Assembly (NCBI RefSeq): GCF_000143535.2
Contig: NC_037312.1
Coordinates: forward strand, 682,001-746,000
Direction: 5' to 3'
Length of the DNA stretch: 64,000 nucleotides
Origin: Botrytis cinerea B05.10
Taxonomy: Eukaryota; Ascomycota; Leotiomycetes; Helotiales; Sclerotiniaceae
Position 1 is the first letter of the stretch. The number at the start of each line of letters is the position of its first letter. Shown piece by piece: positions 1 to 11,646 of this stretch. Made by a program: the position numbers and the translations under genes. The notes beneath the pieces are model-generated. The model was not told the DNA's origin. It ran no database searches and saw only the letters and a program-made list of their open reading frames with translations.

Positions 1-860
1 GGGCAAGGAAGAAGAGAAAAGCTGCTAACATTGTGTAGTGCTGGGACATCTATCACATCACAAATACCTGTCCCCAGCTCTGGGACGTTCTAGGCTGGCC
101 AGGGACTTCAAGTTACCTTCCTCCAGGCGGCGGTTCGCTGTATTTCGATCGGGCTGATGTCAAAACGGCTATCCGTATGTCTCCTTCCTATTCATCTTCA
201 CCAGCCGAGTATCTTCTGCACAATTGGCTCAGTAGCTGATGTTTTGGCCAGATGCTCCAATGAATACAACCTGGACCGAATGCACAGACGCAGTAATCTA
301 CAACACAGAGACTGGATGGTCAACAGACTCTCAAAATAATCTCTATGCTCCTTTTACCGTCTTGCCTGGTGTAATTGAGCGAAGCCAACGCACTATCATC
401 GGTCATGGTAATATGGATTTTCTCCTACTCAGTCAAGCATCGTTATTGACGATTCAAAACATGACTTGGGCTGGCCAGCAAGGTTTTCAATCGCCTGTTG
501 ACCAAGACTTCATGGTTCCAGCCCAGATGGCTTACCAAGACACAACGCTTGCCGGCAGCGGGGTGATGGGCTCGACTAAAACAGAGAGGGGGCTCACGTT
601 TGTTGAAGTGAGCCTTAGTGGACACATGGTGAGTTATGTCGCATATCCTAAAGATCTACCGAGTCATCACTAATTCTCAACTCCCTTTAACTCGTGAGCT
701 AATTTCCTTTTCCTAGGTCCCTCAATATCAACCAGCCGCCGCCTTTCGATTGGTAGAATTCCTTCTTGGAAGGGTTTCGAGCATCTCAGAATCAGAGCCT
801 TTTACTAACAGCTCTGATGGCTTGGTGGCACAGCAGGACGCCCCCGACCCTTCAGACTAA
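1..860 (+). CDS. Serine carboxypeptidase (peptidase family S10), C-terminal part
   Basis: The coding sequence is open at the left edge, so only the C-terminal part is present. It reads through a Tyr-His-Ile and LWDVLGWPG segment typical of fungal S10 enzymes, then a YFDRADVKTAI helix. Two charge-relay residues are visible: Asp in GHGNMDF near 415 and His in SGHM at about 622, which joins VPQYQP across an intron at 629-716. Another intron probably lies near 175-240, because the frame changes there; I could not fix its borders. S10 enzymes release C-terminal residues from peptides and act in the vacuole or outside the cell; the N-terminus that would tell which is missing. The catalytic Ser is also outside the window. 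It is convergent with the S53 peptidase downstream. Confidence 0.9.
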
Positions 861-1307
861 GAGCGGGGTTATTTTTACCGCTCTACGAATTGCGGAGTTA
901 CACGAAATCAATTTACTTTGAGAGATTTTGGGGGGATTTTAAATAGAATCGGTTCTAAAACAATGAGTAAATAACATCGTTGCTTGTTCCAAACATCTAA
1001 GAATGAGTGTTCAGTGAAGCTTTTACGGCCAACAGTGTAGAGTTCTTAGTCGACTACTCTTGACAGGCTCAGCCAAAGTCAGCGGTGTGAGTTTCCGTGA
1101 GCCAATTGGGCCATTCACAAGCTGTTACGACGTGGGAAATACAGATTAGAAGGATACGAGTTGAGAAACTTTAGAGGCAGTGGTAGAAAATTGATAATTG
1201 GAGAGAGTTTGATGGAATTGTCAATCCGTGTTTTTCTATTAAAATAAAATTTTGTTGATTGATAACTACTTGCTTTTCCCATCGTGCTCCTCCTTCTCAG
1301 TAGATCC
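861..1307. other. Intergenic, convergent 3' ends
   Basis: This stretch separates the 3' ends of the S10 and S53 peptidase genes. I see no coding pattern or repeat in it. It should contain both polyadenylation regions; the AT-rich part around 1200-1260 is a plausible site. Confidence 0.5.
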
Positions 1308-3839
1308 TTAATCTAGAGCCAGGAAGTATGCGAGCATCTTAGGAAAGTTCGGTGTTCCAAGACCAGAGACTGGGTCCCACCTATAGGGACAGAAAGGTAA
1401 TTAGTAATGTAATGAGTGAGTAGAAGTCTCATACACATAGAGGGAAACATTTAAATTCGCTTACCCTCGAGCAGTATAAAACCCTTCCGTACCACAGCCA
1501 GGATTGGTGCCGTTAGTAACGTCATTTAGAACACCGGGATTTGCATACAAAGCTGGAGCGATAAATCCAAGCCGACCTTTACCGATTGCCATACGAGCTT
1601 CCACAAGGCGATTGACGATGGATGCAAAGATTGGTGTACCTGGGTTGAATGTAAAGTTAACACGACGAACTTTGATCCCAAGAATTGCAAGAAACAATCA
1701 GTCCGTATGTGCTTGTATAGCTAGCCAAGCTGAAAAATAAGGGGGTGAGACAAATAGTGAGAAATCGAAGACGTACTACCACTTGTACCACCCTCCAAAG
1801 CGAATCTACCATTAGCCCAGACAGCGATGTTGTCTCCATTAGCGGCAACGTCAGGATATCCTCGACCACTGCTGTTGTATGTACCGCTGGTGGTATTTAG
1901 ATCTGCTTCACCAGAATAAGAAGCATATGGCAGGTTGGTAGTTTCGAAATATCTCGCAACGGCTGCCGCTTGATACTGGGGAACAGGGTAAATATTGCTG
2001 AAGCCACCCCCAGAGGCAAAACCAGTCGATGGATCATTCGCGGCACTCTCAGTCTCGAACGCTGTATGGCCTGGGTAGACCTTTGTGGCACCGACATTGG
2101 TAATCCAGGGGCAACTGTTCCATAAAAAGATATGAGATCAGTATAATTTTGCAGCAGAATAAGATAGATGCTTACGTGTTGGGGAAAGCAGGGCTAAATA
2201 TCTTTCCTTCGGGTCCAAGGCAACCATTGGTACTGTCGTAGCCTGCTGGTCCGCCGACACCCGCATCGCCAGAGGCCACGAGGACGGTGATCCCTTGCAA
2301 GCCTAGTTTGAGCCATCTATGCAATGATGGTCAGCAGACCGAACCCTACCAGATTTATGATTGATACTCACTCATTGCATTGGCGTTTCTGGTACGCAAC
2401 GGGTAGATCGTCCTCCTGAAGTCCATAAGAAATGGAAATGACATTTGTCGGCTCGTACACACCACACATCAAGGTCCCGTTATAGCCACCGCTATTGGAA
2501 TCCGGATATATAGGATCTAGGTCTGGGTCGTTCCCACATTCTCCATAAGCACAATATGTGCAGTAAGACTATGACGGCCAGCGTTAGTTTATACGATTCT
2601 CATTCTTTCTCCACCCACTTTTTTTTGGAACGACGGTCAAGGAATTCCAGACAACTTACCCCATCTAGGGCATCCAGGAAGGTATTGAAAAACCCACTAT
2701 CGTAGGAAGAGTTCTCGACGTAGTAAGTGTCATCAGTCGGGAAGAGTGTAATCTTCTGTGGGTAGACTATCGGGTAGGCAAGCTCCACATCGAGACTAAA
2801 TTCACCCGCTGCATAGGGATTAGATACAGCAGGCAACGCCTGGTCAACGAAAGAGACGTTGGGTTGTGTGTTTTGAGGAATACTCAGAGAGAAGTTCTGG
2901 TAAAAGAGATTGAGGTCTTCTTTCACATCGTAATATCCCTCCTCGAAGATTCCTAGGGCATTTTTGGCATTCACGACAGATGGCGCAGCGGGAATCTGGT
3001 AGAGAGCCTTGATACAGTCCGGGGTAATAACTTGGTCACAGTGCGCCAAGTCACCATTGGGGTGCCATTGAGCAGTTTGGCCGGGATTTCCAAAGCGCTG
3101 AATCTTTCCTCTTCCCGAAGAAACTCGAATTCCGGGATGTATGTAATCGATATGTTGCTGAATAGCTTCCGGGACATGGTATCTGTAAAGCTTGCCATTA
3201 GTAATTATTATTCTCTCTCTCAGTTATTTGGTGCTACCGAATAGTTTGTAGCAAAACAAAGCTCGGATAGAAAATTGTAAGAAATAAGTAGCTTACTTAT
3301 CGGTAGCAATAACTGTTTTGGAATTCTGGTTGTGCGAGTAGTGGAAGTACTCCGTATGTACCAGGCTTTCGAGCTCGCTGGCAGAAGCGACAAAGGCGAG
3401 CCAGCCCATATTCTCAGTTTGGATGACACGAGTATCGTTAATGCCGTTTCCTCTCAACCAGTCGAGGACTTGGGAAACAGTAGCGTCAGATGGTGCAAAG
3501 GTATCCGTGACCTGTTGAGCAGTCCAATGCTTGCCATAGTTGATAGAATCGGGGTGGGACCTAAGACAGTAAGTAATGAGCCAAGTATGAGGAGAATATG
3601 GAAAGACTGATATATAGTTACATATTCATCAGGGAGTCCTCAGCCTTGTGGAGATTGCTCGGGGTGAGTCCAATACGAACTATAATCGGCAGACTTGAAT
3701 TGACTTTGCTGGTCTTTTCCCAATTCCGGGGGTCCACGGTTCGCGATTCATGGACCACATGGCTTGATGGAAAAGTAGCGGCCGTACCAAAGACCGCGAG
3801 TTCAGGTACTAAGACGAGCAGGGAGGGAAAAAATCTCAT
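1308..3839 (-). CDS. Secreted sedolisin / tripeptidyl-peptidase-like protease (family S53)
   Basis: The start at 3839 gives a hydrophobic signal peptide (MRFFPSLLVLVPELAVFG); the upstream in-frame codon at 3848 is TTG, so I did not use it. A Pro-kumamolisin activation domain follows (NYGKHWTAQQV segment near 3545-3500). The mature part opens with the family's CDQVITPDCIKALYQIP segment near 3045. The Glu/Asp pair of the sedolisin triad is in AGEFSLDVE near 2800, and the catalytic Ser is in GGTSG, split by an intron with its 3' half near 1650. The protein ends in a GLGTPNFPKML segment and a TAA at 1308. At least seven short introns interrupt it. S53 enzymes are acid proteases that remove tripeptides or cut internally. 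Exon joins were made by eye. Confidence 0.88.
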
Positions 3840-4671
3840 CGTAGGCAACTAATCAAATCTGTGTTTGAACTCGATCGAACTAGATTTCTCAAAGCTGTTT
3901 ATATATGCCATCCTAACAACTTATGCCATGAACAGCCAATTCGTAGCTATGATTAGTCCCGCAAAAGAGAGTCCTTCCCACCCACCTCCCCTCGCTTCGG
4001 TACCAATCGAGATCCGGAAATACAGTAGAACTTGTTTATACCGGACTGGAACATACCGGAGAGAATGACCCATTCAAGCAGTTTTTGTATGGGGCATACA
4101 GAATTTTCCGGTATATTGCTATACCGGACACCTTTTAATCGAATTCGGTATAAACTCAGTCGCATAAGCCCGATAGGGGGCTGTCACATGACTATTTTTA
4201 AGGGGATTTTTGGAATTTTGGAAAATGTCGGGAGTCGGAGCTTAAAAGTCCTTAGCAAAATCCTTGATGTCTGAATGCTTTAGCCTTTTTATACCGGAAA
4301 CCTCTTTATACCGGATCTGATTAATCAAATATTCTGTTCCAACAAAACTAAGTTCTACTGTACGTCTAAATCGGAAATACCATTACTCCGTACTAATTAC
4401 TTCGGTTACTTTATTAATCACCAGGTAGCATCCTAGCTCCTGCCCGATATGATAACGCTAACGTTTTAGTCCGCCCACCCGTACAAGGATGGCACGGACT
4501 GGGGTAGATAGCTGATCGACTAGCATTCGTTGATTAGGAACTCAAAGGGCCGAGTACTACATTGCTTCGGTTGCTCTGGAGTGTCGTTCTCTTCTTCCTT
4601 CAATTGGATATACATTGTACATTTACTTCTCAACTTTTCACCTCATCATCGGCAAGTCGGCGGCGGGTATC
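3840..4671. other. Divergent intergenic region carrying a short TIR element
   Basis: This is the shared upstream region of the S53 protease and the ABCC transporter. A 342-bp element with terminal inverted repeats occupies 4021-4362. The remaining sequence next to the ABC start contains no other recognisable feature. Confidence 0.5.
4021..4362. mobile_element. Short non-autonomous Tc1/mariner/pogo-type element (MITE)
   Basis: The left end reads tacagtagaactt and the right end is its inverse, aagttctactgta, so a 13-bp perfect inverted repeat bounds the element. It begins and ends with TA, the target duplicated by this superfamily. Inside, the heptamer ataccgg or its variants recurs near both ends (around 4040-4125 and 4290-4315), giving degenerate subterminal repeats. 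No transposase reading frame exists within 342 bp, so it is non-autonomous. The family assignment rests on the CAGT-starting repeat and the TA; a deleted Fot1/pogo copy is the other reading of the same data. Confidence 0.75.
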
Positions 4672-7600
4672 ATGATGAATGGCTCGCTGAACTCCTTTTG
4701 TCCCGACGATTCCTTCGGGCCAACAGTGAAAGTCCAGAGCTGTCGGGATGGTTTCGATTTTACCTTACTCTTTGAGGAGAGCATATTTACCATCCTTCCA
4801 GCTACCTTATTATTATGCGCTGTGCCGTTTCGATTCTGGTCAATTTATCGTCGACCAGACGCGGTGAAAGGGTCGCTACTCCGGATTTTCAAACTCGTCA
4901 GCTAATACCCCTAGATCCAAGGCCTTATCGCTTCGCATGCTGATATGCAGTCTACTGTAGGTTACCATCGTGGTACTGTGTCTACTCAGATTGGCCCTGC
5001 TAATCTTATGGACGCTCCCTCTGTATGCTGCATTACGGACACGTGCGACCATCGCAACAGCAGCGCTAGATCTAGCCGCTACCATCGCAATAGGGCTTTT
5101 GTCGCCTCTGGAGCATTCAAAGTCGCTGCGACCGTCGATCTTACTCGGCGTTTTTCTCTTCTTCACAACAATCTTGGACATTGCAAGAGCACGAACAGAA
5201 TGGCTCCTCCCGGGCTCATCCGCTACTTCCGCCGTATTCGTAGCTGCACTGGTTATCAAGAGCCTGTTGCTGGTTCTGGAGGCCCTTTCGAAGGCTAGCC
5301 ACAGTCATACGCAGGGCCCAGATATGCCAGAGCGGAGGAGCGGTATCTACAGCCTTAGTTTCTTTGCCTGGCTGAACCCGTTGATTTATCAAGGTAATTG
5401 GGGCAATTTGACGGTCCATGATTTGTACCCAATCGATGAGCATATTTCGTCCGAGTCGGTCGACGAACGAATTCAGAAGCAGTGGGATTCCAGTTCGTCC
5501 TTGTCCTTAGATCTCTTTCCGTGATATCTGTAGCTGAAATTGTATGCAGGTTCCAAAGATAAAAGCTATTCTCTCGCCTTAGCGATAGCCAAGGCGCTCT
5601 GGGCTCCACTCACTGTAACTATGGTCCCTAGACTTTTTTTAATCGCATTCAGTATGGCCCAGCCATTTTTGATTGAAGATGCCATCAATTTTGTCGAGGG
5701 CGGAACCGAACCCAATCAATATGGTTATGGGCTGATTGGAGCCTTTGGAATTACGTATCTTGGAATTGCTGTACGTCTCATCTAATATTCCCTCTCCCTC
5801 TCCTGTTTCAAATGAATAGACAGGTCTGATACTTGCTTTAGATTTCGACAGCATGGTACCAGTATCTGACTTCTCGGGCACTCACGATGATTCGCGCGGC
5901 GCTGATCAGCATCATCTATAAGTCGAGCCTTGATATCGCCGTGGGCACTGTAGAAGCGTCTTCGCCTGTAAGCTTGATGGGGGCCGATGTCGAGCGTGTC
6001 ATGTCGACGCTTCAGTGGGTCATCAGTACAGCCCCCAACATCATTCAGGCTACCATCGCCATCTGGATTTTAGAGACACGTCTCGGGGCAATTTGCGTGG
6101 CACCTGTCATTTTTGTTCTGAGTGAGTTTGATGATCACTCAATCACCGCATGCTACAGCAATGTGAATACTAATGATCGTGTTCTTAGTTCTGGCATACG
6201 CATCTAGTCAAGTTGCTAAGAAAATCCGGCCGCGCCAGCGACAATGGATGCAAGCAGTTCAGAAACGTGTGGCTTACACCTCTGACGTTCTTGGCTCGAT
6301 TAAGGGTATGAAGATGCTTGGTCTTACCAATATGATCACTGGAAACGTGCAAGATCTGAGAGAACAAGAGTTGCAAAAGTCGAAGCGTTTTCGATATGTA
6401 CAGATCGTCAATATCACCCTCGGTATGTTCTCTTCCTCTCTCTAGACTGTCGAGCTTATATTAACTATTGCTTTTCAAGGAAATGCCGCAAACATGCTGT
6501 CTCCCGTCGTCACCTTCATCGGCTATGGCATTATTGCGAAGTACTCGTCTGGTAAGGCACCAAGTGCCGCAACCATCTTCTCGTCGTTGTCTCTGCTGTC
6601 GGTGTTGATCAGTCCGGTGAATGAGCTAGTCTCAGCCATTCCCAATCTAGCCTCCGCGTTAGAGTGTTGCAATCGTATTCAACAGTACACGGAAGGCAAG
6701 AAACAAGTTGACTTCAGACGCCTGACCTGTGAGCCCAGAGTTTCTGATGTTGAGACTAATCGGGAGCCGAAATACGAGAAATCCGAAAGCGGCACCAGCA
6801 TCATTGAACTTAGGCAGGTCAATGCAGGCTGGTCTCCAGAGAAGACCGTCCTCCACGACTTCTCCGTGCAGATTACTGCGGGCACACTAACCATCGTTGT
6901 CGGGCCCGTTGGATGCGGAAAATCCACTTTACTCCAGATCTTGCTAGGCGAAGGGATCCTGCACAGCGGCTCAGTGAGCCTGTCGACAGATGATATTGCA
7001 TATTGTGATCAGACGCCTTTCCTAACGAACCAAAGTATCCGACAGAACATCGTTGGCAACTTGGATTATGATCAGGAATGGTATATCTCTTGTTTGCGGG
7101 CATGTGCCTTGGACGTTGATATTCATCAGTTTCCAGACGGCGATAATAGCCGAGTGGGAAGTAGAGGTATTTCATTGAGTGGCGGGCAGAAACAACGCTT
7201 GGTATGTGTAAACGTGTCTGTTTTCTGGATTTATCTTTATTAATTAAAAACAATCTAATTTGTGTTCCCACTTAGACCGTCGCTAGAGCCGTCTACGCCC
7301 GGAAGAAGATTGTCCTGATAGACGATTGCCTCAGCGGGCTGGACTCGGAAACGGAACGGCACTGCTTTCACCAGCTTTTAAGTCAAGATGGGTTAATACG
7401 ACACACTGGTGCTACTATTGTGCTGGTTACTCATGCCGGTAAACCTCTATCTAATCTTCATTGAGGATCACTGCTGACAGATGCAGTCAAATGGCTCCCG
7501 TATTCAGATCAGATCCTCGTTCTCAGCCCAGAGGGTCGCCTATTACAGTTCGGCACATACCAATTTCTCACATCAGTACCCGGACATCTTCATAATCTCA

Positions 7601-9859
7601 AATTAAATAAAAACGGATTCGAGAACGCAAGTTCCATTACGAAGCTGGATATTAATTCAAGCACATCAGATTCTCCAATACCCGACGAAAAGAAGGATGA
7701 GGAGGTAGCAGGTGAAAGTCGGGGACGTCGAGATCCCCGTAATCTTTTATACTATATTAACACTATGGGCAAACCAGCTTTTGGCTTATTTCTACTTTTC
7801 ACCACCATACAGTGTAGTTTTATAGCACTACAGCGTAATTAGGAAGACCCTCTATTAGCTATTCAAGTCATTGACTGATAGATTTGCAGCATTGTGGCTC
7901 AGCTGGTGGGTCGACGCCAATACGACGAGGCCGGAAACTGATCTAGGAAAATGGCTGGGCGTCTATGCTGTCTTTGGGATCCTGGCGCTAGCTTTTCTCG
8001 GGATCGCTGCAGGGTAAGAGCCACCTGAGTTTTTGCTCGTTTACGGTGCAGTTTACAGCTTACACGCGTTCAGGTACTATTTAATATCACTGGTTCCCAG
8101 CTCCGCGAGTAGATTGCACTACTCAATTCTGAGAGCTACAATGAGGTCGGGACTCTGGAACTCTTTGGCGTCAATCTATGCTGACCTGGATACCTAGGGC
8201 TCCTATGTCTTTTATCTCGGCCACGGACTCGGGATCTCTCTTGAACCGGTGAGTTTAACCGTGTTAGTCAATAGAAGAAAGCGTCGTGACTCGCGAACAG
8301 GTTCACTCAGGATATGACCCTAATGGATATGCAATTACCAATGTCACTTTTGCTTTCCACCGAAGGTATGTTGCTGCTATCTCCTCTCTATCACTCTTTC
8401 ATTACTAAAGATGTACAGCACTTGGCAAAACCATCGCCGGAGCAATCCTGACTTGCGTCTCCTCAGGCTATATGGCCCTGTGTCTGCCATTTTTAGTAGT
8501 GGCGCTCTTCTATCTTCAAAAGTTCTACCTCCAGACCTCCCGGCAGATGCGGCTACTCGACCTCGAAGCCAAATCCCCGCTCTATACGCATCTCACTGAG
8601 ACCTTGGACGGGGTGCGGACCATACGTGCATTCAAATGGAAGGGGTACGTCCTTAACCAAAACTTTGGACTGCTCGATCTTGCGCAACGACCATTCTATC
8701 TGCTTTTGTGCCTGCAGAACTGGTTAAATCTTGTGCTAGATGTTGTTGTCGCTTGTTTTGCTATCATCCTCATTGCTTTAGCTGTGACACTGCGACATTC
8801 GATGAACAGCAGTCTGCTGGGAGTTGCGATGGTTAGTATCGTGAGTTTCAGTCAAACGCTATCATCTTTCGTGAATTACTGGACTAGTATCGAGACGTCT
8901 TTGGGGGCTATTGCGAGAACACGGCGATTTGTCGCAGAAACGCCGGCAGAACTGTCCGACGGAGCAGCAGTCGTCTCTGTAGAATGGCCTTCGGACACTT
9001 CTATCGAGTTCAAGAATGTCTCTGCTTCATATCAGTACGTGTATCCCTAATTGCCTTTATCAACGATATATTACTGACAACGATCAAAGAGTCTCCGGTC
9101 CCGAGGTCGTGCAGAAGATTGATCTGATCATCGATGCTGGGCAGCGGGTCGCGATTTGTGGCCGCACGGGTTCGGGCAAATCCACTCTCGTCGCACTTCT
9201 CCTACGCCTGCTAGACCCCAAGTCTGGCGTCGTGCTCATTGGGCACGACGACATCTCTTCGTTTTCCCCCGAAACAGTCCGCGGGCGCATCAACTCGCTG
9301 CCACAGGACCCGTGGTTTCTGCCGGGGGGACATGAAACTGTGCGTTCCAACTTGGACCCTCTGAGCGAAGCCACAGAATCCCAGATCCAAGTTGCATTGG
9401 AAAAAGTCGGATTGACAGAGCAGATCCGGAGGATGGGCGGCCATGATGCAGAAATGCGTGGGAGTCAGCTGTCCGCTGGACAAAGACAACTGTTCTGTTT
9501 GGCGAGGGCCATGCTGATGCGGAGAAGTAAAATCTTGCTGCTAGATGAGGCAACAAGCAGGTACTCCACTACTGTCCCCCTTCTCGAGAATCGTATGAAG
9601 ATAATACTAACGACTACTATGATGAACCAGTGTCGATGTACCTACGGAGGAGGTCATGATGTCTCTCTTGCGGACCGAGTTTCAAGGCTGGACTATCATA
9701 GCAATCGTCCATCGGTTACAGAGCATCCAGGACTTTGATCGCGTGGTGGTGCTGGATCAGGGCCGGGTTGTCGAATGTGAAAGTCCGACGGTGCTACTTG
9801 CGGATGAGGGCTCGGCTTTTGCGAAGCTGTATAGGAATGGGGGGTGGCAGTCATCTTAG
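4672..9859 (+). CDS. ABCC-type (MRP-like) full ABC transporter
   Basis: A multi-exon gene for an ABC exporter of about 1450 residues. The first in-frame ATG pair is at 4672/4675. An N-terminal TMD0-like hydrophobic region precedes the first membrane domain. NBD1 has Walker A GPVGCGKST near 6905, the signature LSGGQKQR near 7180 and Walker B IVLIDDCLSGLD near 7310. After the second membrane domain (about 7750-8900), NBD2 has Walker A GRTGSGKST near 9165, signature LSAGQRQ near 9470 and ILLLDEATS near 9530. NBD1 carries Asp where NBD2 has the catalytic Glu, as is usual in ABCC proteins, so one ATP site is probably degenerate. Introns include 4897-4960, and others near 5490, 5772, 6120, 6425, 7203 and 9033. 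Such proteins export conjugates or toxins at the plasma or vacuolar membrane. The frame joins cleanly throughout, so it looks intact. Confidence 0.92.
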
Positions 9860-10190
9860 AAGATAGAAGCAAGGATCATCGGTTCAAGTGACTCTTATAT
9901 AGTCACTGTGTAACTCGAGATCTGAGGCTCTGAGATTGATTCATTCAAAATGAAGGTAGATGAGAAATATCGACAAATGTATGTTTGAAAGCTAGCTACT
10001 ATTTCATTCTTGGTACAAAGTAGAACTAAAGGAGAACAAGCCTCTTCATGAGGATTCACTAAAACCAACGAGGACTCTATCCATGTCTTGCCGTGGTGAA
10101 GTGATACATGCAGCTCGGGAAACATCCATTTTGAGAGCTTATCAGAAGCTGTTCTCTGCTGTTCTCTTATTTTCTGAAGGATCTCACGTC
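9860..10190. other. Intergenic, convergent 3' ends
   Basis: This separates the 3' ends of the ABC transporter and the SDR gene. No coding pattern, repeat or RNA gene was recognised. Confidence 0.5.
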
Positions 10191-11060
10191 TTATAGAACC
10201 AACCTGACCCTCAATTTATTTCCCTCCACAATCTCGTCTTTCCGAGACATGATCTCTTCCATGTCCCAATTGGCGCTTATATATCGCCCATTGAGCCATC
10301 CCTGCTTTTCTCGGGTCAACCATACGATTGTATCGGCCGCCAACTCAGGCGCATCGACCAAATTCGTATGATACTGGGCAGGTAAGGCCTTGATGAGTTC
10401 AGTGTCGACGGCTCCAGGATGAACGGCTATTGCCACAACTCCTTGTCCCCCGTACTCGACGCTGGTGAATTCCGTCAAACGACATATCGCCAATTTCCCC
10501 GTCTGGTAGGCCGAGGCACCCGTCCGGCACAGGTGCGCCCCGATCGAGTTGATATTGATAATTGTCTTCTGTCCACCTCTGAGGAGGAGCGGAAGGAAGG
10601 CTCGTGTCATCAGATATGTCCCCTTCACATTGACCTCCCAAGTCGCCCACCAAGAAGTGGGATCGGTGTCAGCGAGCGGGAACCAATTCTCGAGACGTCC
10701 GGCATTATTGACAAGAATATCGAGACGACCAAAGGATTGCTCTGTCTGAGCGAAGGCGGAGGCAACATTTTTCTCATCTGAAACATCCAGCGTGAGCTTG
10801 AGTACTTTGGGAGCCGGGTGACCAGCTTTTGCTGCCTCCTCGAAAATCGCTTTCTCGACCGGGTCGAGGGACGAGCGAGCACCTATAGCAATGGCAGAGG
10901 CGCCTGCCTGGGCAAATGCAACAGCGCACGCACGACCAATACCTCGGGAAGCTCCGGTGATGAAAACAGCTCGATTCTTTTGTTCTTTGCAATTGGCAGC
11001 GCTGACCAGTGGATAAGTGTCGTGGTGTATTGTGGCCGTGTAAGCAGCCCCTGTTATCAT
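10191..11060 (-). CDS. Short-chain dehydrogenase/reductase (classical SDR)
   Basis: An uninterrupted 289-residue protein. The ATG at 11060 is the best start; the frame stays open upstream to 11228, but that leader is hydrophobic and basic and unlike the family. The Rossmann motif TGASRGIG lies near residue 36, NNAG near 115, the Ser of NINSIG near 165, and the catalytic pair YQTGK near 180, giving the full Asn-Ser-Tyr-Lys set. The HPGAVDTEL segment after it is typical. SDRs of this size oxidise or reduce alcohols and ketones with NAD(P)(H) in the cytosol; the substrate cannot be read from sequence. It is divergent from the GMC oxidoreductase, with 586 bp between starts, which suggests co-regulation with that gene. 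Confidence 0.9.
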   Translation of the reverse strand: MITGAAYTATIHHDTYPLVSAANCKEQKNRAVFITGASRGIGRACAVAFAQAGASAIAIGARSSLDPVEKAIFEEAAKAGHPAPKVLKLTLDVSDEKNVASAFAQTEQSFGRLDILVNNAGRLENWFPLADTDPTSWWATWEVNVKGTYLMTRAFLPLLLRGGQKTIININSIGAHLCRTGASAYQTGKLAICRLTEFTSVEYGGQGVVAIAVHPGAVDTELIKALPAQYHTNLVDAPELAADTIVWLTREKQGWLNGRYISANWDMEEIMSRKDEIVEGNKLRVRLVL

Positions 11061-11646
11061 ACGAATTAATACTCTACTACACCGACAAGATATCGAGAGA
11101 AATACCAGCTTGTACAGGAAAAGAAATCTGAGGTTCCATTTGGGTCGGAATAAAAGCAGCACAAATTTATGACTATGTATGGTGCGAAATGTGAAGCTCG
11201 TAGCCTCTCCTGCTTGCTTCAAATACACATCTGTTACTCCAATTTAGATTTATCCATAACCCGATCGCTTTTTCCGTTCAACCATATGTACGGAAATATG
11301 AAGAGGCTATTTGTTTATTCAAGCTTGGTGTTTTTGGTTATGTTTTTCCGAGACCCGAGAGGAACACCCGAGAGAGATCAAGTGTACGAATGTATGAGCA
11401 TGGTTTGTAAGAATATGAGTTCAAGGTTCAAGTATAATCAGCCATCAAAACAGCTTCATGGCTGTTAGATGATTTAAGCTTACGGTCATCTTTCTCATCA
11501 TTTACGGTCATTTCCGCTGCAAAGAAGCCGCTGGAATAAAAGCCAGTCAACCAAGCAAGCTTTCAAATTCTCCACGAACGCAGAGGAAGAGCAGTCAAAT
11601 AGACTCAGAAATCTCTTCCAAATATATTTTCCTCTTCCTACAGAAA
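11061..11646. promoter_or_regulatory. Divergent promoter between SDR and GMC oxidoreductase
   Basis: The SDR and the GMC gene start on opposite strands from this 586-bp stretch, so it must hold both promoters. I recognise no specific binding site and no other gene in it. Confidence 0.5.

Noticed and set aside
11061..11228. N-terminal extension of the SDR
   Set aside because: The frame is open, but the extension is unlike the family and the ATG at 11060 gives the usual start distance to TGASRGIG.
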